Source: an uncultured Flavobacteriaceae bacterium (GTDB lineage Bacteria; Bacteroidota; Bacteroidia; Flavobacteriales; Flavobacteriaceae). Taken from it: a DNA stretch of 38,102 nt. The notes beneath the pieces are model-generated. The model worked only from the letters and a program-made list of their open reading frames with translations, did no database searches and was not told the origin of the DNA. Positions 8,581 through 17,461 of this stretch are shown piece after piece (position 1 is the first letter of the stretch; every line of letters begins with the position of its first letter). A program made the position numbers and the translations under genes. The stretch spans positions 1 through 38,102 of the forward strand of contig CAMZLD010000109.1 in the NCBI GenBank assembly GCA_947311635.1. The letters are read 5' to 3'.

Positions 8581-8870
8581 TAAAAAAGCGTGTGTAAATC
8601 TAAAACATAAGCAGCCAAGCCGACCAATATTGCTATAATGATGGCTAGTCTTAACGTTGATTTTCTATCGGTAGCAAAAGATTTTTGACGGTTCCAACTT
8701 GATCTTAAATCGTTTTTTGAAAGACTAATTCGTTCAATGGTTTCTTCAGTGTTTAGGTTTCCGTGGTATTTTTGCTCTAATTTTTTAATACGTTCTTTAC
8801 GCTCATTATAATAACGAGGTGTATAATTAAATACATAATGTTGACGTGGTTTAAAAGCTTTTCCAAACAT
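8580..8870 (-). CDS. small conserved single-pass membrane protein
   Basis: A 96-residue protein starting at ATG 8870 (MFGKAFKPRQHYVFNYTPRY), not at the longer TTG-type start of the ORF track. The N-terminal 70 residues are very basic with a helical segment (ERKERIKKLEQKY). Residues about 73-90 form one transmembrane helix (RLAIIIAILVGLAAYVL), which leaves a short tail. The function is unknown. Homologues beside ribH and mutL in flavobacteria have been labelled riboflavin synthase beta subunit, but there is no lumazine synthase sequence here and that name should not be propagated. It is coupled to mutL through TAATG. Confidence 0.78.
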   Translation of the reverse strand: MFGKAFKPRQHYVFNYTPRYYNERKERIKKLEQKYHGNLNTEETIERISLSKNDLRSSWNRQKSFATDRKSTLRLAIIIAILVGLAAYVLDLHTLF

Positions 8871-8902
8871 GATTTTAGATTTTCGGTTCTGTAAGTTTGC
8901 TA

Positions 8903-8910
8903 CAAAAGTA
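8903..8910 (-). promoter_or_regulatory. putative -7 box (TACTTTTG) upstream of the small membrane protein-mutL run
   Basis: On the minus strand TACTTTTG matches TAnnTTTG, 32 nt before ATG 8870. A good -33 TTTG is not obvious. If used, it would drive the small membrane protein, mutL, both rhomboids and the EEP gene. Confidence 0.45.
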
Positions 8911-8963
8911 ATGCCGAAATACACACTGTTGATGCATCAAAAATACTGAAATATTTTTAATTC

Positions 8964-8985
8964 ATAAGCGGTTTTTACGGCTTAT
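8964..8985 (-). terminator. weak hairpin after ribH
   Basis: ATAAGC and GCTTAT form a 6-bp stem around a loop that can extend by two pairs, 32 nt after the ribH stop. There is no good T tract on the minus strand, so termination is only suggested by position. Confidence 0.35.
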
Positions 8986-9016
8986 TATTAAAACGGAAAT
9001 ATTAGAGATTTTAGAA

Positions 9017-9496
9017 TTAAGGTATTTGAAGACTTGCCATTTTAATAGCTGCAACTGCGCATTCTACACCTTTATTACCGTGCTTACCACCAGAGCGGTC
9101 AATAGATTGTTGTTTGTTATTGTCTGTTAAAACACAAAAAATAGTAGGTGTTTTACACTGAATATTCAAATCCATAATGCCATTGGTAACTCCTTGACAC
9201 ACAAAATCAAAGTGTTTGGTTTCGCCTTGAATAACACAACCTATTGCAATAATGGCATCGTATTTTTGTGTGTTTAGCAAAAATTTAGCACCATAGACCA
9301 ATTCAAAAGAGCCTGGTACATCAATACGATGAATGTTTTTTTCTAAAGTACCACAGTCAATTAGGGTTTCTTGAGCACCTTTAAATAGATTTTCGGTAAT
9401 GTCATTATTCCATTCAGAAACAACAATCCCAAACCGAAGATCTTTCGCGTTTGGGATTGTTGTTTTATCGTAGCTTGATAAATTAGTAGTTGCCAT
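9017..9496 (-). CDS. ribH: 6,7-dimethyl-8-ribityllumazine synthase
   Basis: Lumazine synthase condenses 5-amino-6-ribitylamino-uracil with 3,4-dihydroxy-2-butanone 4-phosphate in riboflavin synthesis. Family motifs are VVSEWNNDIT, VPGSFELVYGAK, AIGCVIQGETKHFDFVC (catalytic His region), PTIFCVLTDNN and SGGKHGNKGVECA. The length of 159 residues is normal. It follows the TPR gene by 6 nt and is probably co-transcribed with it. A perfect 16-bp inverted repeat lies inside codons about 11-26 (see findings). Confidence 0.97.
   Translation of the reverse strand: MATTNLSSYDKTTIPNAKDLRFGIVVSEWNNDITENLFKGAQETLIDCGTLEKNIHRIDVPGSFELVYGAKFLLNTQKYDAIIAIGCVIQGETKHFDFVCQGVTNGIMDLNIQCKTPTIFCVLTDNNKQQSIDRSGGKHGNKGVECAVAAIKMASLQIP
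9419..9464 (-). repeat. 16-bp perfect inverted repeat within the ribH coding sequence
   Basis: AACAACAATCCCAAAC (9419-9434) is exactly complementary to GTTTGGGATTGTTGTT (9449-9464). The 14-nt loop can add four pairs (CGAA/TTCG). In the mRNA this would be a long hairpin starting about 33 nt after the ribH ATG. Confidence 0.85.
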
Positions 9497-9502
9497 AGCT
9501 AA

Positions 9503-10276
9503 TTATTTGGTTGCATATTTGGCACTACTTATATATTTATCTATATCCTTAGCTTCAGAAGCATTCGGAAATTCATTTTTAATACGTGTAAAATATTTTA
9601 AGGCTTCATCATTCTTGCCTAACTCCATTGCTGTATTTGCAGCCTTGAATAAAAAAAGTGGAGTAGAAAACGCATTTGTTTTCATCGTTGCCGCCTTTAC
9701 ATAATAGGTTAAGGCATCTGTTGGTTGATTAATATCTGAAAAAGCATCACCAATAGCGCCTTTTGAGATAGGACCCAAAGCCTCATCTTCTGCCTCAAAA
9801 TCTTCCAAAAAGTCAATACCTTCTTGGTATTTTCTCATTTTTAAATAAGAAACCCCAGCATAATAAGAAGCTAAGTTACCTGCTTTTGTGCCACTATATT
9901 TTTGTGCAATATCTACAAACCCATATTTTCCGTCAGCACCATTTAAACCTAAAGTTAATAATGAATCAACAGCTACTGTTGCAGTTACTGCTTGATCGTA
10001 ATATTTTCTAGGAAATGCCAAAGCATCTGCAGCTTTTTTCTCTTTTGGCGCAACAACTATTTTTTGATATGCTAGATAACCTAAAATACTTGCTACTACT
10101 AAGCCTAAGATGATAAATATATTTTTTTGATTTTTAATTACCCAAGCTTCTGTTTTTGAAGCGGATTCATCCAAATTTCTAAAAACTTCTGCTGTTGCAG
10201 AGTTTTGTTCTAACGTATCTATATTTTCAGTTGCTTTTACGCGCTTTTTTGTTCCTCTTTTTTTGTATGTTGCCAT
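9503..10276 (-). CDS. TPR-repeat membrane-anchored protein (YfgM-like)
   Basis: A 257-residue protein with a basic cytoplasmic head (MATYKKRGTKKRVKATENID), one transmembrane helix at about 53-71 (IFIILGLVVASILGYLAY) and periplasmic tetratricopeptide repeats (AGNLASYYAGVSYLKMRKYQ, GDAFSDINQPTDALTYYVKA, AANTAMELGKNDEALKYF). This architecture resembles YfgM-type periplasmic chaperone partners, but the exact role is not known. It is the first gene of a two-gene unit with ribH. Confidence 0.82.
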   Translation of the reverse strand: MATYKKRGTKKRVKATENIDTLEQNSATAEVFRNLDESASKTEAWVIKNQKNIFIILGLVVASILGYLAYQKIVVAPKEKKAADALAFPRKYYDQAVTATVAVDSLLTLGLNGADGKYGFVDIAQKYSGTKAGNLASYYAGVSYLKMRKYQEGIDFLEDFEAEDEALGPISKGAIGDAFSDINQPTDALTYYVKAATMKTNAFSTPLFLFKAANTAMELGKNDEALKYFTRIKNEFPNASEAKDIDKYISSAKYATK

Positions 10277-10295
10277 TTCTTCAAATTTGTAGGCG

Positions 10296-10303
10296 CAAAA
10301 ATA
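10296..10303 (-). promoter_or_regulatory. putative -7 box (TATTTTTG) for the TPR-ribH unit
   Basis: TATTTTTG on the minus strand matches TAnnTTTG, 19 nt upstream of the TPR gene ATG. The -33 region is T-rich (TTTTAGTTTTC) but not a clean TTTG. Confidence 0.45.
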
Positions 10304-10386
10304 GGTTTTTTAATTGAAAACTAAAAGCCGATTATTCGCAAAATTTCAATAATTTGCAATTTCTTTGCAAAAAAGAAATACAATTT

Positions 10387-11466
10387 ATGTTTCTAGAAAA
10401 ATTATTACTGGTAAATTATAAGAATATTGTGTCTAATAGTTTTGAATTTGATGCAAAAATAAACTGCTTTGTTGGTAATAATGGAGTTGGTAAAACCAAT
10501 GTCTTAGACGCTATTTATTACTTGTCTAATGCTAAAAGTTACTTTAATGCAGTGGCAACTCAAAACATACGCCATGATGAAGATTTTTTTATGATTGAAG
10601 GTACTTATGCTATCAATGAAAGAAAAGAAATCATAGTTTGTAGTTTAAAACGTGGTACCAAAAAAGTAGTGAAGCGCAACGGAAAAAACTACGAGCGTTT
10701 TTCTGATCATATTGGTTTTTTACCTTTGGTAATTATTTCTCCTGCAGATCGCGATTTAATTACAGAAGGAAGTGACATGCGTCGTAAATTTATGGATGCT
10801 GTAATTTCACAATCAGACAAGCAGTATTTAAAAACTTTAATACACTATAATAAAGTACTATCACAGCGTAATGCACTGTTAAAATATTTTGCTGCAAATC
10901 AAACCTTTGATGCATTAAATTTAGATGTTTATAATGCGCAGTTAAACACCTTCGGAAAAGAAATTTTTAATAAAAGAACGGCTTTTCTTGAAGCTTTTAT
11001 TCCTATATTTATAGAACGTTATAAAGCAATTTCTAACGGAAAAGAAAGCGTAAATTTGGTGTATAAAACGCAGTTAAAGGAATCTGATTTAGTAACTTTG
11101 TTAGACTTGCATTTACAGCGTGATAGAATATTGCAATACACAAGTGTTGGTATACATAAAGACGATTTAATGTTTGAAATTGGTGGTCATTCTGTAAAAA
11201 AGTTTGCAAGTCAAGGGCAACAAAAATCGTATCTTATTGCATTAAAATTGGCACAATTTGATTTTATAAAAAAACAAGCAAAAGTAACGCCCATTTTACT
11301 ATTAGATGATGTTTTTGATAAATTGGACGAAACAAGAGTTTCTCACATTATAGCACTTGTGCAACAAGATGATTTTGGGCAATTGTTTATTAGTGATACA
11401 CATAAAGAACGAACAGAGGCTGTGGTTAAAAAAACAAACCAATCGTATAAAATATTTAGTTTATAA
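10387..11466 (+). CDS. recF: DNA replication and repair protein RecF
   Basis: An SMC-like ABC ATPase that helps load RecA at gaps with RecO and RecR. Walker A is GNNGVGKTN (residues about 31-39), the signature is [19 protein letters not shown] and Walker B is [14 protein letters not shown] chose ATG 10387 ([13 protein letters not shown]), the canonical RecF opening, giving about 359 residues; the ORF track start is 11 codons upstream. The TAATG overlap with the DUF721 gene indicates co-translation. recF is separated from dnaA and dnaN here. Confidence 0.97.
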   Translation: MFLEKLLLVNYKNIVSNSFEFDAKINCFVGNNGVGKTNVLDAIYYLSNAKSYFNAVATQNIRHDEDFFMIEGTYAINERKEIIVCSLKRGTKKVVKRNGKNYERFSDHIGFLPLVIISPADRDLITEGSDMRRKFMDAVISQSDKQYLKTLIHYNKVLSQRNALLKYFAANQTFDALNLDVYNAQLNTFGKEIFNKRTAFLEAFIPIFIERYKAISNGKESVNLVYKTQLKESDLVTLLDLHLQRDRILQYTSVGIHKDDLMFEIGGHSVKKFASQGQQKSYLIALKLAQFDFIKKQAKVTPILLLDDVFDKLDETRVSHIIALVQQDDFGQLFISDTHKERTEAVVKKTNQSYKIFSL

Positions 11467-11762
11467 TGGCAAAAAGAAGTGCAGAATTCCATTCTATAAA
11501 AGACTTGATGAAAACGGTTATTAAAGAAAATAACTTAACTAAAGGAATGCGCCAAATTTATGTAAAAGACGCTTGGTTGCTTGTTATGGGCAAAGGCATA
11601 CAAAGTCATACCCAAAAAGTTTCTTTGCAAGGAGCCACTTTGTTGGTAGAACTTAAATCTGCTGTTTTAAGAGAAGAATTAAGCTACGGAATTGATAAAA
11701 TTCGTATTATGATGAATGAAGCCTTAGGTGAAGAGTTAATTAAAAAAGTGCGTTTATTATGA
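11466..11762 (+). CDS. DUF721 (DciA-like) family protein
   Basis: A 98-residue protein with the DUF721 pattern: SIKDLMKTVIKENNLTKGMRQIYVKDAWLLVMG followed by LLVELKSAVLREELSY. DUF721 includes DciA, which interacts with the replicative helicase DnaB in bacteria without DnaC. A DciA-like role is therefore plausible but inferred. It overlaps recF by one base and the next small gene by ATGA. Association with recF agrees with a replication or repair role. Confidence 0.85.
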   Translation: MAKRSAEFHSIKDLMKTVIKENNLTKGMRQIYVKDAWLLVMGKGIQSHTQKVSLQGATLLVELKSAVLREELSYGIDKIRIMMNEALGEELIKKVRLL

Positions 11763-11872
11763 ATGTAACAACCATTGTAATTATTATTTTAGCACTTCAT
11801 TTTGTAGTGGGTTTTGGGTATTTAATTTATAAGCTTTCACCTAGAAAAGAAGACAAGAAAAAAGAGGAATAG
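11759..11872 (+). CDS. 37-residue single-pass membrane protein
   Basis: Too short for the ORF track. ATG 11759 overlaps the DUF721 TGA (ATGA). The product begins MNVTTIVIIILALHFVVGFG, has one transmembrane helix at about 4-24, and ends with a strongly charged tail (SPRKEDKKKEE). The stop TAG at 11870-11872 abuts the convergent oxidoreductase gene with no spacer. The function is unknown. The start-stop overlap, a clean hydrophobic helix and a positive-then-acidic tail support it as a real gene. Confidence 0.72.
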   Translation: MNVTTIVIIILALHFVVGFGYLIYKLSPRKEDKKKEE

Positions 11873-14794
11873 TTATTCTTCTTTCACAGCTCTGCGTAAG
11901 ATACTAACGGGATGCTGACTTTCTCTTTTAGTGCCATCATAAATTTGATGGCGACAACTTGTTCCTGTAGCTGTTATTTCAATATCTTTTGCCGTTTTTC
12001 TGATTTTAGGAAACAAAGAATCTTCACCAACTTTCATGCTAATGGCGTAATGTTCTTTTTCATAACCAAAAGATCCTGCCATGCCACAGCACCCAGCGTT
12101 TATAATAGTTGGATTGTAATTTGTTGGAATATTTAACATATCAAAACTATCCTTACTTGAGCCCAATGCTTTTTGATGACAATGCACATGTATTTTTATT
12201 TGTTTTTTAGTACTTGTAAATTGAGCTGCTTTAATGTTTCCTTTTTTAAATTCTAAGGCTATAAATTCATCAATCAAAAAGGTGTTTTTTGCTATTTTTT
12301 TTGCAGAAATAGTGTCAGTTGCTAATCGCAGATATTCATCTCTAAAGCTTAAAATGGCAGAAGGTTCAATACCAATTAAAGGTGATTTTTCTGAAACCAA
12401 ATTTTTAAAAACAGAAATATTTTCATTACAAACTTGTTTTGCTTGTTCTAAAAAACCTTTTGAAATAAAACTACGCCCACTTTGTGCATGGTTTTTAAGG
12501 ATTACTTGGTATCCTAAATGTATAAGTAATTGTATGGTGTCCTTTCCTACAGAAACATCATAATAATTTGTAAATTCATCACAAAATAAATAGATTTTAC
12601 TATGAAATGTAGCTTTTAATTCTAACTTCTTTTGATTTTGAGAATACCATTTTTTTAGTGTCTTTTTTTCTAATTTCGGAATGCTTCTTTGTGTGGCAAT
12701 TCCGAAGCTACGTTTAGCTAAAGTTGTATTTAATAACGCATTGGTTAATCTTGGAAAAACACTTCCTAATTTGTTGTATTTAACATTGTTGGCAAACATT
12801 TTAGTCCTAAAATCTGGCTTATTTTCTTTTTGATAATTGTATAAAAATTCTGCCTTTAAAGTCGCAACATCAACATTGCTTGGGCATTCACTTGCGCAAG
12901 CCTTACAACTTAAACAGAGGTCGAAAACTTTTTTTAAATCGGCATTGTCAAATTTATTTTCTTTTGTACTATTTGTTAAGACTTCGCGCAGTGTATTAGC
13001 ACGTGCTCTTGTAGTGTCTTTTTCATTTTTTGTGGCTTTGTAACTAGGGCACATTACACCTCCAGCTTCTACAGATTTTCTACAATCTCCAGAGCCATTA
13101 CATTTTTCTGAAGCGCGTAAAATGCCTTTAGAATCACTAAAATTAAAAAAAGTTTTTATTTCTGGTTCTTTTCTATCAACTTCATAGCGCAAGCTCTTAT
13201 CCATAGGGAAGGCGTCTACAATTTTACCTTTATTAAAAACATTATTGGGGTCGAATGTTTTTTTAATGCGTTTTAAAAGTTGGTAGTTTTTTGCGCCAAT
13301 CATAAGTGGAATAAAACTAGCGCGTACGATACCATCACCATGTTCGCCACTAAAAGAACCTTTGTATTTCTTTACCAGTTTTGCCGTTTCTGTGGTAATC
13401 TTTTTAAACAAAACAAGGTCTTCTTGTTTTTTTAAATTAAGAATAGGGCGGAGGTGTAATTCTCCAGCACCGGCATGTGCATAATACACTGCCTTTTGTT
13501 TAAACCGTTGCATTAAGGCGGTAAATTCTTCAATATAATTAGGTAAATCTTCTACTTTTACGGCAGTGTCTTCTATGCAAGCAACGGCCTTTTTATCACC
13601 AACAATATTTCCTAATAGACCCAGACCTGCTTTACGGAGTTCTAGTGCTTGGTTAATTTCTTTTCCTTTTAAAATAGGAAAGGCATATCCAAATTGTTGA
13701 AGTTTTAATGCGTCAATAAGTTTTATTGTTCTATTGGTTGCTTCTGCCATGCTATTGTCTTTAATTTCTAACAATAAAATTGCAGCAGGATCTCCTTGTA
13801 CAAAAAATCTATTTTTTTCTTGCTCGCGATTGTTTTTGGTGCAATCTAAAATGGTCTTGTCCATCAGTTCGCAAACATCTAAGTTGTGTTTCATTGCTAT
13901 AACAACTGCTTCTAAGCTTTCTTTAATACTTTTAAAATGTACAGCAAGCATGATGTTATGCTTTGGCGGAAGTTTGTCTAATTGTAAGGTTATTGCTGTA
14001 GTAAATGCAAGAGTACCTTCGCTACCACAAAGTAATTTAGAGAGATTGATTGTTGACGTGTTTCCTCCAAATAGATTTGAATTTAATAATTCATCTATTG
14101 CGTAGCCTGTATTTCTTCTATGTATGGCTTTGTCTGGGAATTGTTTATGAATTTCTTCTTGGTTTTCTTTTACAGATAATTCTTTGTAAATGTTTTTGTA
14201 AATGTTTCCTTCTAAAGTGTTGGTTTTTGTTTTTTCTTTGAATATTTCTGAATTTATTTCAGAAAAAACAACTTGAGAGCCATCGCTTAATATTGTTTTT
14301 AAAGAAAGTACTTTATCTCTTGTAACGCCGTATTTAATTGAAGTTGTTCCCGAAGAATTGTTACCTACCATACCGCCAATCATACATCTGTTTGAGGTAG
14401 ATGTATTGGGACCAAAAAATAATCCATAAGGTTTTAGAAATCTATTTAAATCGTCTCGAATAACACCCGGTTCTACAGTTATTGTTTTTAATTGTTTATT
14501 AAAATCTAGAATATTGGTAAAGTGTTTAGATATGTCTACAACAATACCATCGCCAACACATTGACCTGCTAGTGAGGTGCCTGCGGCTCTGGGTATTAAA
14601 GTAATGTTATTTTTAGACGCAAATGCAATGATTTTTTGAAGATCGTTAACATTTTTTGGTAGCGCTACAGCTATAGGTATTTTTCTATATACTGAAGCAT
14701 CTGTTGCGTAGAGGGTTTTGTGTAAAGAATCAAAAAAAAGCTCTCCTTGTAAGTCTGAGGAAAGCTTTTGTAATTGTTTTTTTAATTGTTGCAT
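11873..14794 (-). CDS. FAD-linked oxidase / Fe-S oxidoreductase fusion (D-2-hydroxyacid dehydrogenase type)
   Basis: A fusion of about 973 residues. The N-terminus is a PCMH-type FAD domain (LIPRAAGTSLAGQCVGDGIV, IGGMVGNNSSGTTSIKYG). An FAD-oxidase C-terminal domain follows, with AHAGAGELHLRPILNLK and SGEHGDGIVRASFIP. Then come two [4Fe-4S] motifs (CNGSGDCRKSVEAGGVMCPSY and CLSCKACASECPSNV) and CCG-type cysteine motifs (HCHQKALG, NAGCCGMAGSFGYEKEH). This architecture matches YdiJ-like D-2-hydroxyglutarate/D-lactate dehydrogenases; the substrate cannot be fixed from sequence. The track start at 14797 is a TTG; ATG 14794 overlaps the upstream stop as TGATG. It is the last gene of the run that begins with the OmpA protein. 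Confidence 0.92.
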   Translation of the reverse strand: MQQLKKQLQKLSSDLQGELFFDSLHKTLYATDASVYRKIPIAVALPKNVNDLQKIIAFASKNNITLIPRAAGTSLAGQCVGDGIVVDISKHFTNILDFNKQLKTITVEPGVIRDDLNRFLKPYGLFFGPNTSTSNRCMIGGMVGNNSSGTTSIKYGVTRDKVLSLKTILSDGSQVVFSEINSEIFKEKTKTNTLEGNIYKNIYKELSVKENQEEIHKQFPDKAIHRRNTGYAIDELLNSNLFGGNTSTINLSKLLCGSEGTLAFTTAITLQLDKLPPKHNIMLAVHFKSIKESLEAVVIAMKHNLDVCELMDKTILDCTKNNREQEKNRFFVQGDPAAILLLEIKDNSMAEATNRTIKLIDALKLQQFGYAFPILKGKEINQALELRKAGLGLLGNIVGDKKAVACIEDTAVKVEDLPNYIEEFTALMQRFKQKAVYYAHAGAGELHLRPILNLKKQEDLVLFKKITTETAKLVKKYKGSFSGEHGDGIVRASFIPLMIGAKNYQLLKRIKKTFDPNNVFNKGKIVDAFPMDKSLRYEVDRKEPEIKTFFNFSDSKGILRASEKCNGSGDCRKSVEAGGVMCPSYKATKNEKDTTRARANTLREVLTNSTKENKFDNADLKKVFDLCLSCKACASECPSNVDVATLKAEFLYNYQKENKPDFRTKMFANNVKYNKLGSVFPRLTNALLNTTLAKRSFGIATQRSIPKLEKKTLKKWYSQNQKKLELKATFHSKIYLFCDEFTNYYDVSVGKDTIQLLIHLGYQVILKNHAQSGRSFISKGFLEQAKQVCNENISVFKNLVSEKSPLIGIEPSAILSFRDEYLRLATDTISAKKIAKNTFLIDEFIALEFKKGNIKAAQFTSTKKQIKIHVHCHQKALGSSKDSFDMLNIPTNYNPTIINAGCCGMAGSFGYEKEHYAISMKVGEDSLFPKIRKTAKDIEITATGTSCRHQIYDGTKRESQHPVSILRRAVKEE

Positions 14795-15141
14795 CAAGAA
14801 ACTTGTTCGCCATTTTTTATGGCAGTTTTACTTTGTAAAAGTACGACTTTATTGTCTTTATTTACAATACCAAGTATTAAGCATTCACTCATAAAATTTG
14901 CAATTTGTTTTGGTTTAAAGTTAATTACTGCCGTAACTTGTTTGCCTGTTAATTGCTTAGTTGTATATAAATCTGTGATTTGAGCGCTGGATTTTTTTAT
15001 ACCTAAACCGCCAAAATCTATCTCTAATTGATAGGCTGGCTTATGTGCATTTTTAAAATCTTTTGCTTTTATTATTGTACCAATACGTATATCAATTTTT
15101 GTAAATTCTTCAAATGTGATTTTAGGCTTTAGTTTATTCAT
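14794..15141 (-). CDS. CsaA-like tRNA-binding domain protein
   Basis: A stand-alone OB-fold tRNA-binding domain of about 115 residues. Diagnostic segments are EEFTKIDIRIGTIIKAKDF, YQLEIDFG, GLGIKKSSAQITDLYT, GKQVTAVINFKPKQIANFMS and CLILGIVNKDNKVVLLQ. CsaA proteins are dimeric and bind tRNA or act as export-related chaperones in Bacillus; the role here is inferred. ATG 15141 is preferred over the TTG at 15144. The gene overlaps the OmpA stop by 8 nt and the oxidoreductase start by one base, so the three are tightly coupled. Confidence 0.9.
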   Translation of the reverse strand: MNKLKPKITFEEFTKIDIRIGTIIKAKDFKNAHKPAYQLEIDFGGLGIKKSSAQITDLYTTKQLTGKQVTAVINFKPKQIANFMSECLILGIVNKDNKVVLLQSKTAIKNGEQVS

Positions 15142-17221
15142 CAATTACAATAAATTCGGTTCTTCTATTAAGTAAATATTCTTCGTTGGTACATTTTACA
15201 CCATTGGTACAATGGTTAACAGGTTTTGTCTCTCCATATCCAACACTCGTAATTCTATCTGCACTAATACCGTGTCTTACTAGATAGTTTTTTGATGATT
15301 TTGCACGATTTTTGGATAGTATCATATTGTATTTATCAGGTCCACGACTATCTGTATGTGAAGTTAATTCTATTTTAATGGTTGGGTGTTTTTTCATAAT
15401 ATCAACAACTTTATCAAGTTCAATAGCAGCTTCTCTTACTATTTTATATGCATCAAAGTCAAAATGGATAGGATTCGTAATAATTTTTTTAACACCTTTT
15501 TCTTCAACAAATTCTTGGGGATCTTCTAATGTAATATCTACCACTAATTCTTTAGAATCTTCACTAGTTGTTTTAACTTCTACGGTTTTATCTAGATAGC
15601 CTAACGATGAAGAAAATAGAATATAGCTATCATCACATTTTACTTTAAATGTATAAAATCCAGTATTATCTGTTAATACTGAATTGAGTTCTTTACCTTC
15701 TTTAACTAATTTTACGACAGCATTGGAAATTTCTTTCAACGTTTTTTTGTCAATCACTTTTCCTTTTAGCGTTTGATAACAAACCATACTTTCTAATGAA
15801 ATGTCTTTGACTATTTCTTTAGCGTCATACGTATTGGTTGTTATCAAGCTTTCACTTTCTGCATAGTTTTCTTTAGAAGCTAGAATTTTATACGTGGAAT
15901 CACATTTTAACTCAAAAAAGTAGGAGCCATCTACATCAGATTTGATACGATCTACTTCTTTTCCTTCTACAGTTAAAACTGCGGTAGCACCTGTAATTGT
16001 TTTCAATGTTTTTTTATCAAGTATTTTACCACTTACTACTTGATTACACGACATTGGTTTTAAAGTAATGTCTTTTTCTAAATTGTTGTTACTATTGTCA
16101 TTAGTAGTAAATTTATAGGTATTATTGGTATATTCATGTTTTGTAACTTTTATTAGATAGTGAGTGTTACAATCTAAATCAAATTGGTATGAACCGTTTG
16201 TCTTTGTTGTTATGGTTTTAATTACTTTATGTAAACTGTTATCTTCTAATAACTCTACAGTTGCATTGGCAATTGGTTGTTGGTTTTTTTCATCTTCAAT
16301 AATACCTTCAATTTTTTGATTACAAGCAATGGTATAGGTGTAGATGTCAACATCACCTTTACCACCTTTTCTTGTGGAAGAAAAATAACCAAAACGCCCT
16401 TTTTGATCTGTAATATAGGCAAAGTCATCTCTTTTACTATTAAAGTCGCCTTTTAATGCTTTTACTTCGGAAAAAGTATTGTCATCATTTAGTTTTGCTT
16501 TGTAAATATCAAGGCCTCCTTTACCTTTATGACCATCTGAAGCGAAATACAAAATGTTATTTTTGGTTAAAAAAGGATACATTTCACGTTTTTCAGTGTT
16601 GATATTTGCACCTAGATTTATGGCTTCTCCGTATGTGCCGTCAGGGTTAATGGTTGCCATGTATAAATCATAGCTTCCGAAGGTATCATTTTTGTTAGAA
16701 CTAAATAATAATTTAGTACCGTCTTGGCTTATTTGAGGGTTTTGTACAGAATATACATCACTGTTAAAAGGAATTTCTTGAATATTGGACCATTTATTTC
16801 CTTTACCGATGGTTGCTTTAAATATTTTTTTATTTCGCTTTTTTAAAGAATCTAATACAAATACACCGTTGTAATATGATGCTTTTGTAAAGTAAACAGT
16901 CTTATTGTCTGGAGTAAAGGCAATATCATTTAAAAAGATATCTTCATTTGTAATATTACTAAACAACTCATCTTTAATTATTTTTCCATTTTTTCTATAA
17001 GTACCTAAATACGAAGTTAAGTATAGTGTGCCAGTTTTTTTGACATTTACTCTTTTACGTTCTTCATTATATCTTGATGACACATAGATGAGTTTGTTTT
17101 TGTAGAAATTGGCATTAAAATCTGCAAACTTAGTGTTGTTGTCAAGATGTTCTATAACAATTTGTGCCTTAGAAAATGTAAAGCTTAATAGCAATAAAAA
17201 TGCGATAATAATTTTTTTCAT
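15134..17221 (-). CDS. PD40 / carboxypeptidase-like / OmpA-domain envelope protein
   Basis: A 695-residue envelope protein with a signal peptide (IIIAFLLLLSFTFSKAQ). A beta-propeller of PD40 repeats follows (NPQISQDGTKLLFSSNK, YPFLTKNNILYFASDGHKG, DFAYITDQKGRFGYFSS). Three related regulatory-like beta domains begin CNQKIEGIIEDEK, CNQVVSGKILDKK and CYQTLKGKVIDKK. A C-terminal OmpA peptidoglycan-binding domain (LTSHTDSRGPDKYNMILSKN, GYGETKPV) completes it. It probably tethers the outer membrane to the cell wall. A PorP/SprF partner is not adjacent. Element copy A ends only 16 bp before the ATG, so the native promoter region has been displaced. Confidence 0.92.
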   Translation of the reverse strand: MKKIIIAFLLLLSFTFSKAQIVIEHLDNNTKFADFNANFYKNKLIYVSSRYNEERKRVNVKKTGTLYLTSYLGTYRKNGKIIKDELFSNITNEDIFLNDIAFTPDNKTVYFTKASYYNGVFVLDSLKKRNKKIFKATIGKGNKWSNIQEIPFNSDVYSVQNPQISQDGTKLLFSSNKNDTFGSYDLYMATINPDGTYGEAINLGANINTEKREMYPFLTKNNILYFASDGHKGKGGLDIYKAKLNDDNTFSEVKALKGDFNSKRDDFAYITDQKGRFGYFSSTRKGGKGDVDIYTYTIACNQKIEGIIEDEKNQQPIANATVELLEDNSLHKVIKTITTKTNGSYQFDLDCNTHYLIKVTKHEYTNNTYKFTTNDNSNNNLEKDITLKPMSCNQVVSGKILDKKTLKTITGATAVLTVEGKEVDRIKSDVDGSYFFELKCDSTYKILASKENYAESESLITTNTYDAKEIVKDISLESMVCYQTLKGKVIDKKTLKEISNAVVKLVKEGKELNSVLTDNTGFYTFKVKCDDSYILFSSSLGYLDKTVEVKTTSEDSKELVVDITLEDPQEFVEEKGVKKIITNPIHFDFDAYKIVREAAIELDKVVDIMKKHPTIKIELTSHTDSRGPDKYNMILSKNRAKSSKNYLVRHGISADRITSVGYGETKPVNHCTNGVKCTNEEYLLNRRTEFIVIDE

Positions 17222-17237
17222 TTATTTTTTTTTAAAT

Positions 17238-17461
17238 ATTGTTGTCCGATTAAAATTTATAAAAACGCTAAAAAGTTATGTTAATAGAGGTTCTAAGAGC
17301 TTTTTTAAATAGGCAGCACCTTGCTTTTTCTTTTTTTTAATTTTATGTTATCTATCAATAACCATAATTTTCAAATAACTGTTTATCGTATAGTTGCAAT
17401 CAAGTCTTTTATCTTTCGTCTAATAGTGAAACGGTCTTACGTCTTTAGACGGACACTATTA
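17238..17461 (+). mobile_element. MITE-like 224-bp element, copy A
   Basis: The left end is ATTGTTGTCCGATT and the right end is GACGGACACTATTA. The length is exactly 224 bp, like copies C and E. The flanks TTTTTTAAAT (17228-17237) and ATTTTTAAAC (17462-17471) agree at 8 of 10 positions, consistent with an aged 10-bp target duplication. The element supplies the stop codon and last seven residues of the DUF962 protein and separates it from the OmpA gene. No transposase is encoded. Confidence 0.88.

Noticed and set aside
8580-8924. Riboflavin synthase beta subunit for the small gene beside mutL
   Set aside because: It has a transmembrane helix and no lumazine or riboflavin synthase motif; the genuine lumazine synthase is the neighbouring ribH.
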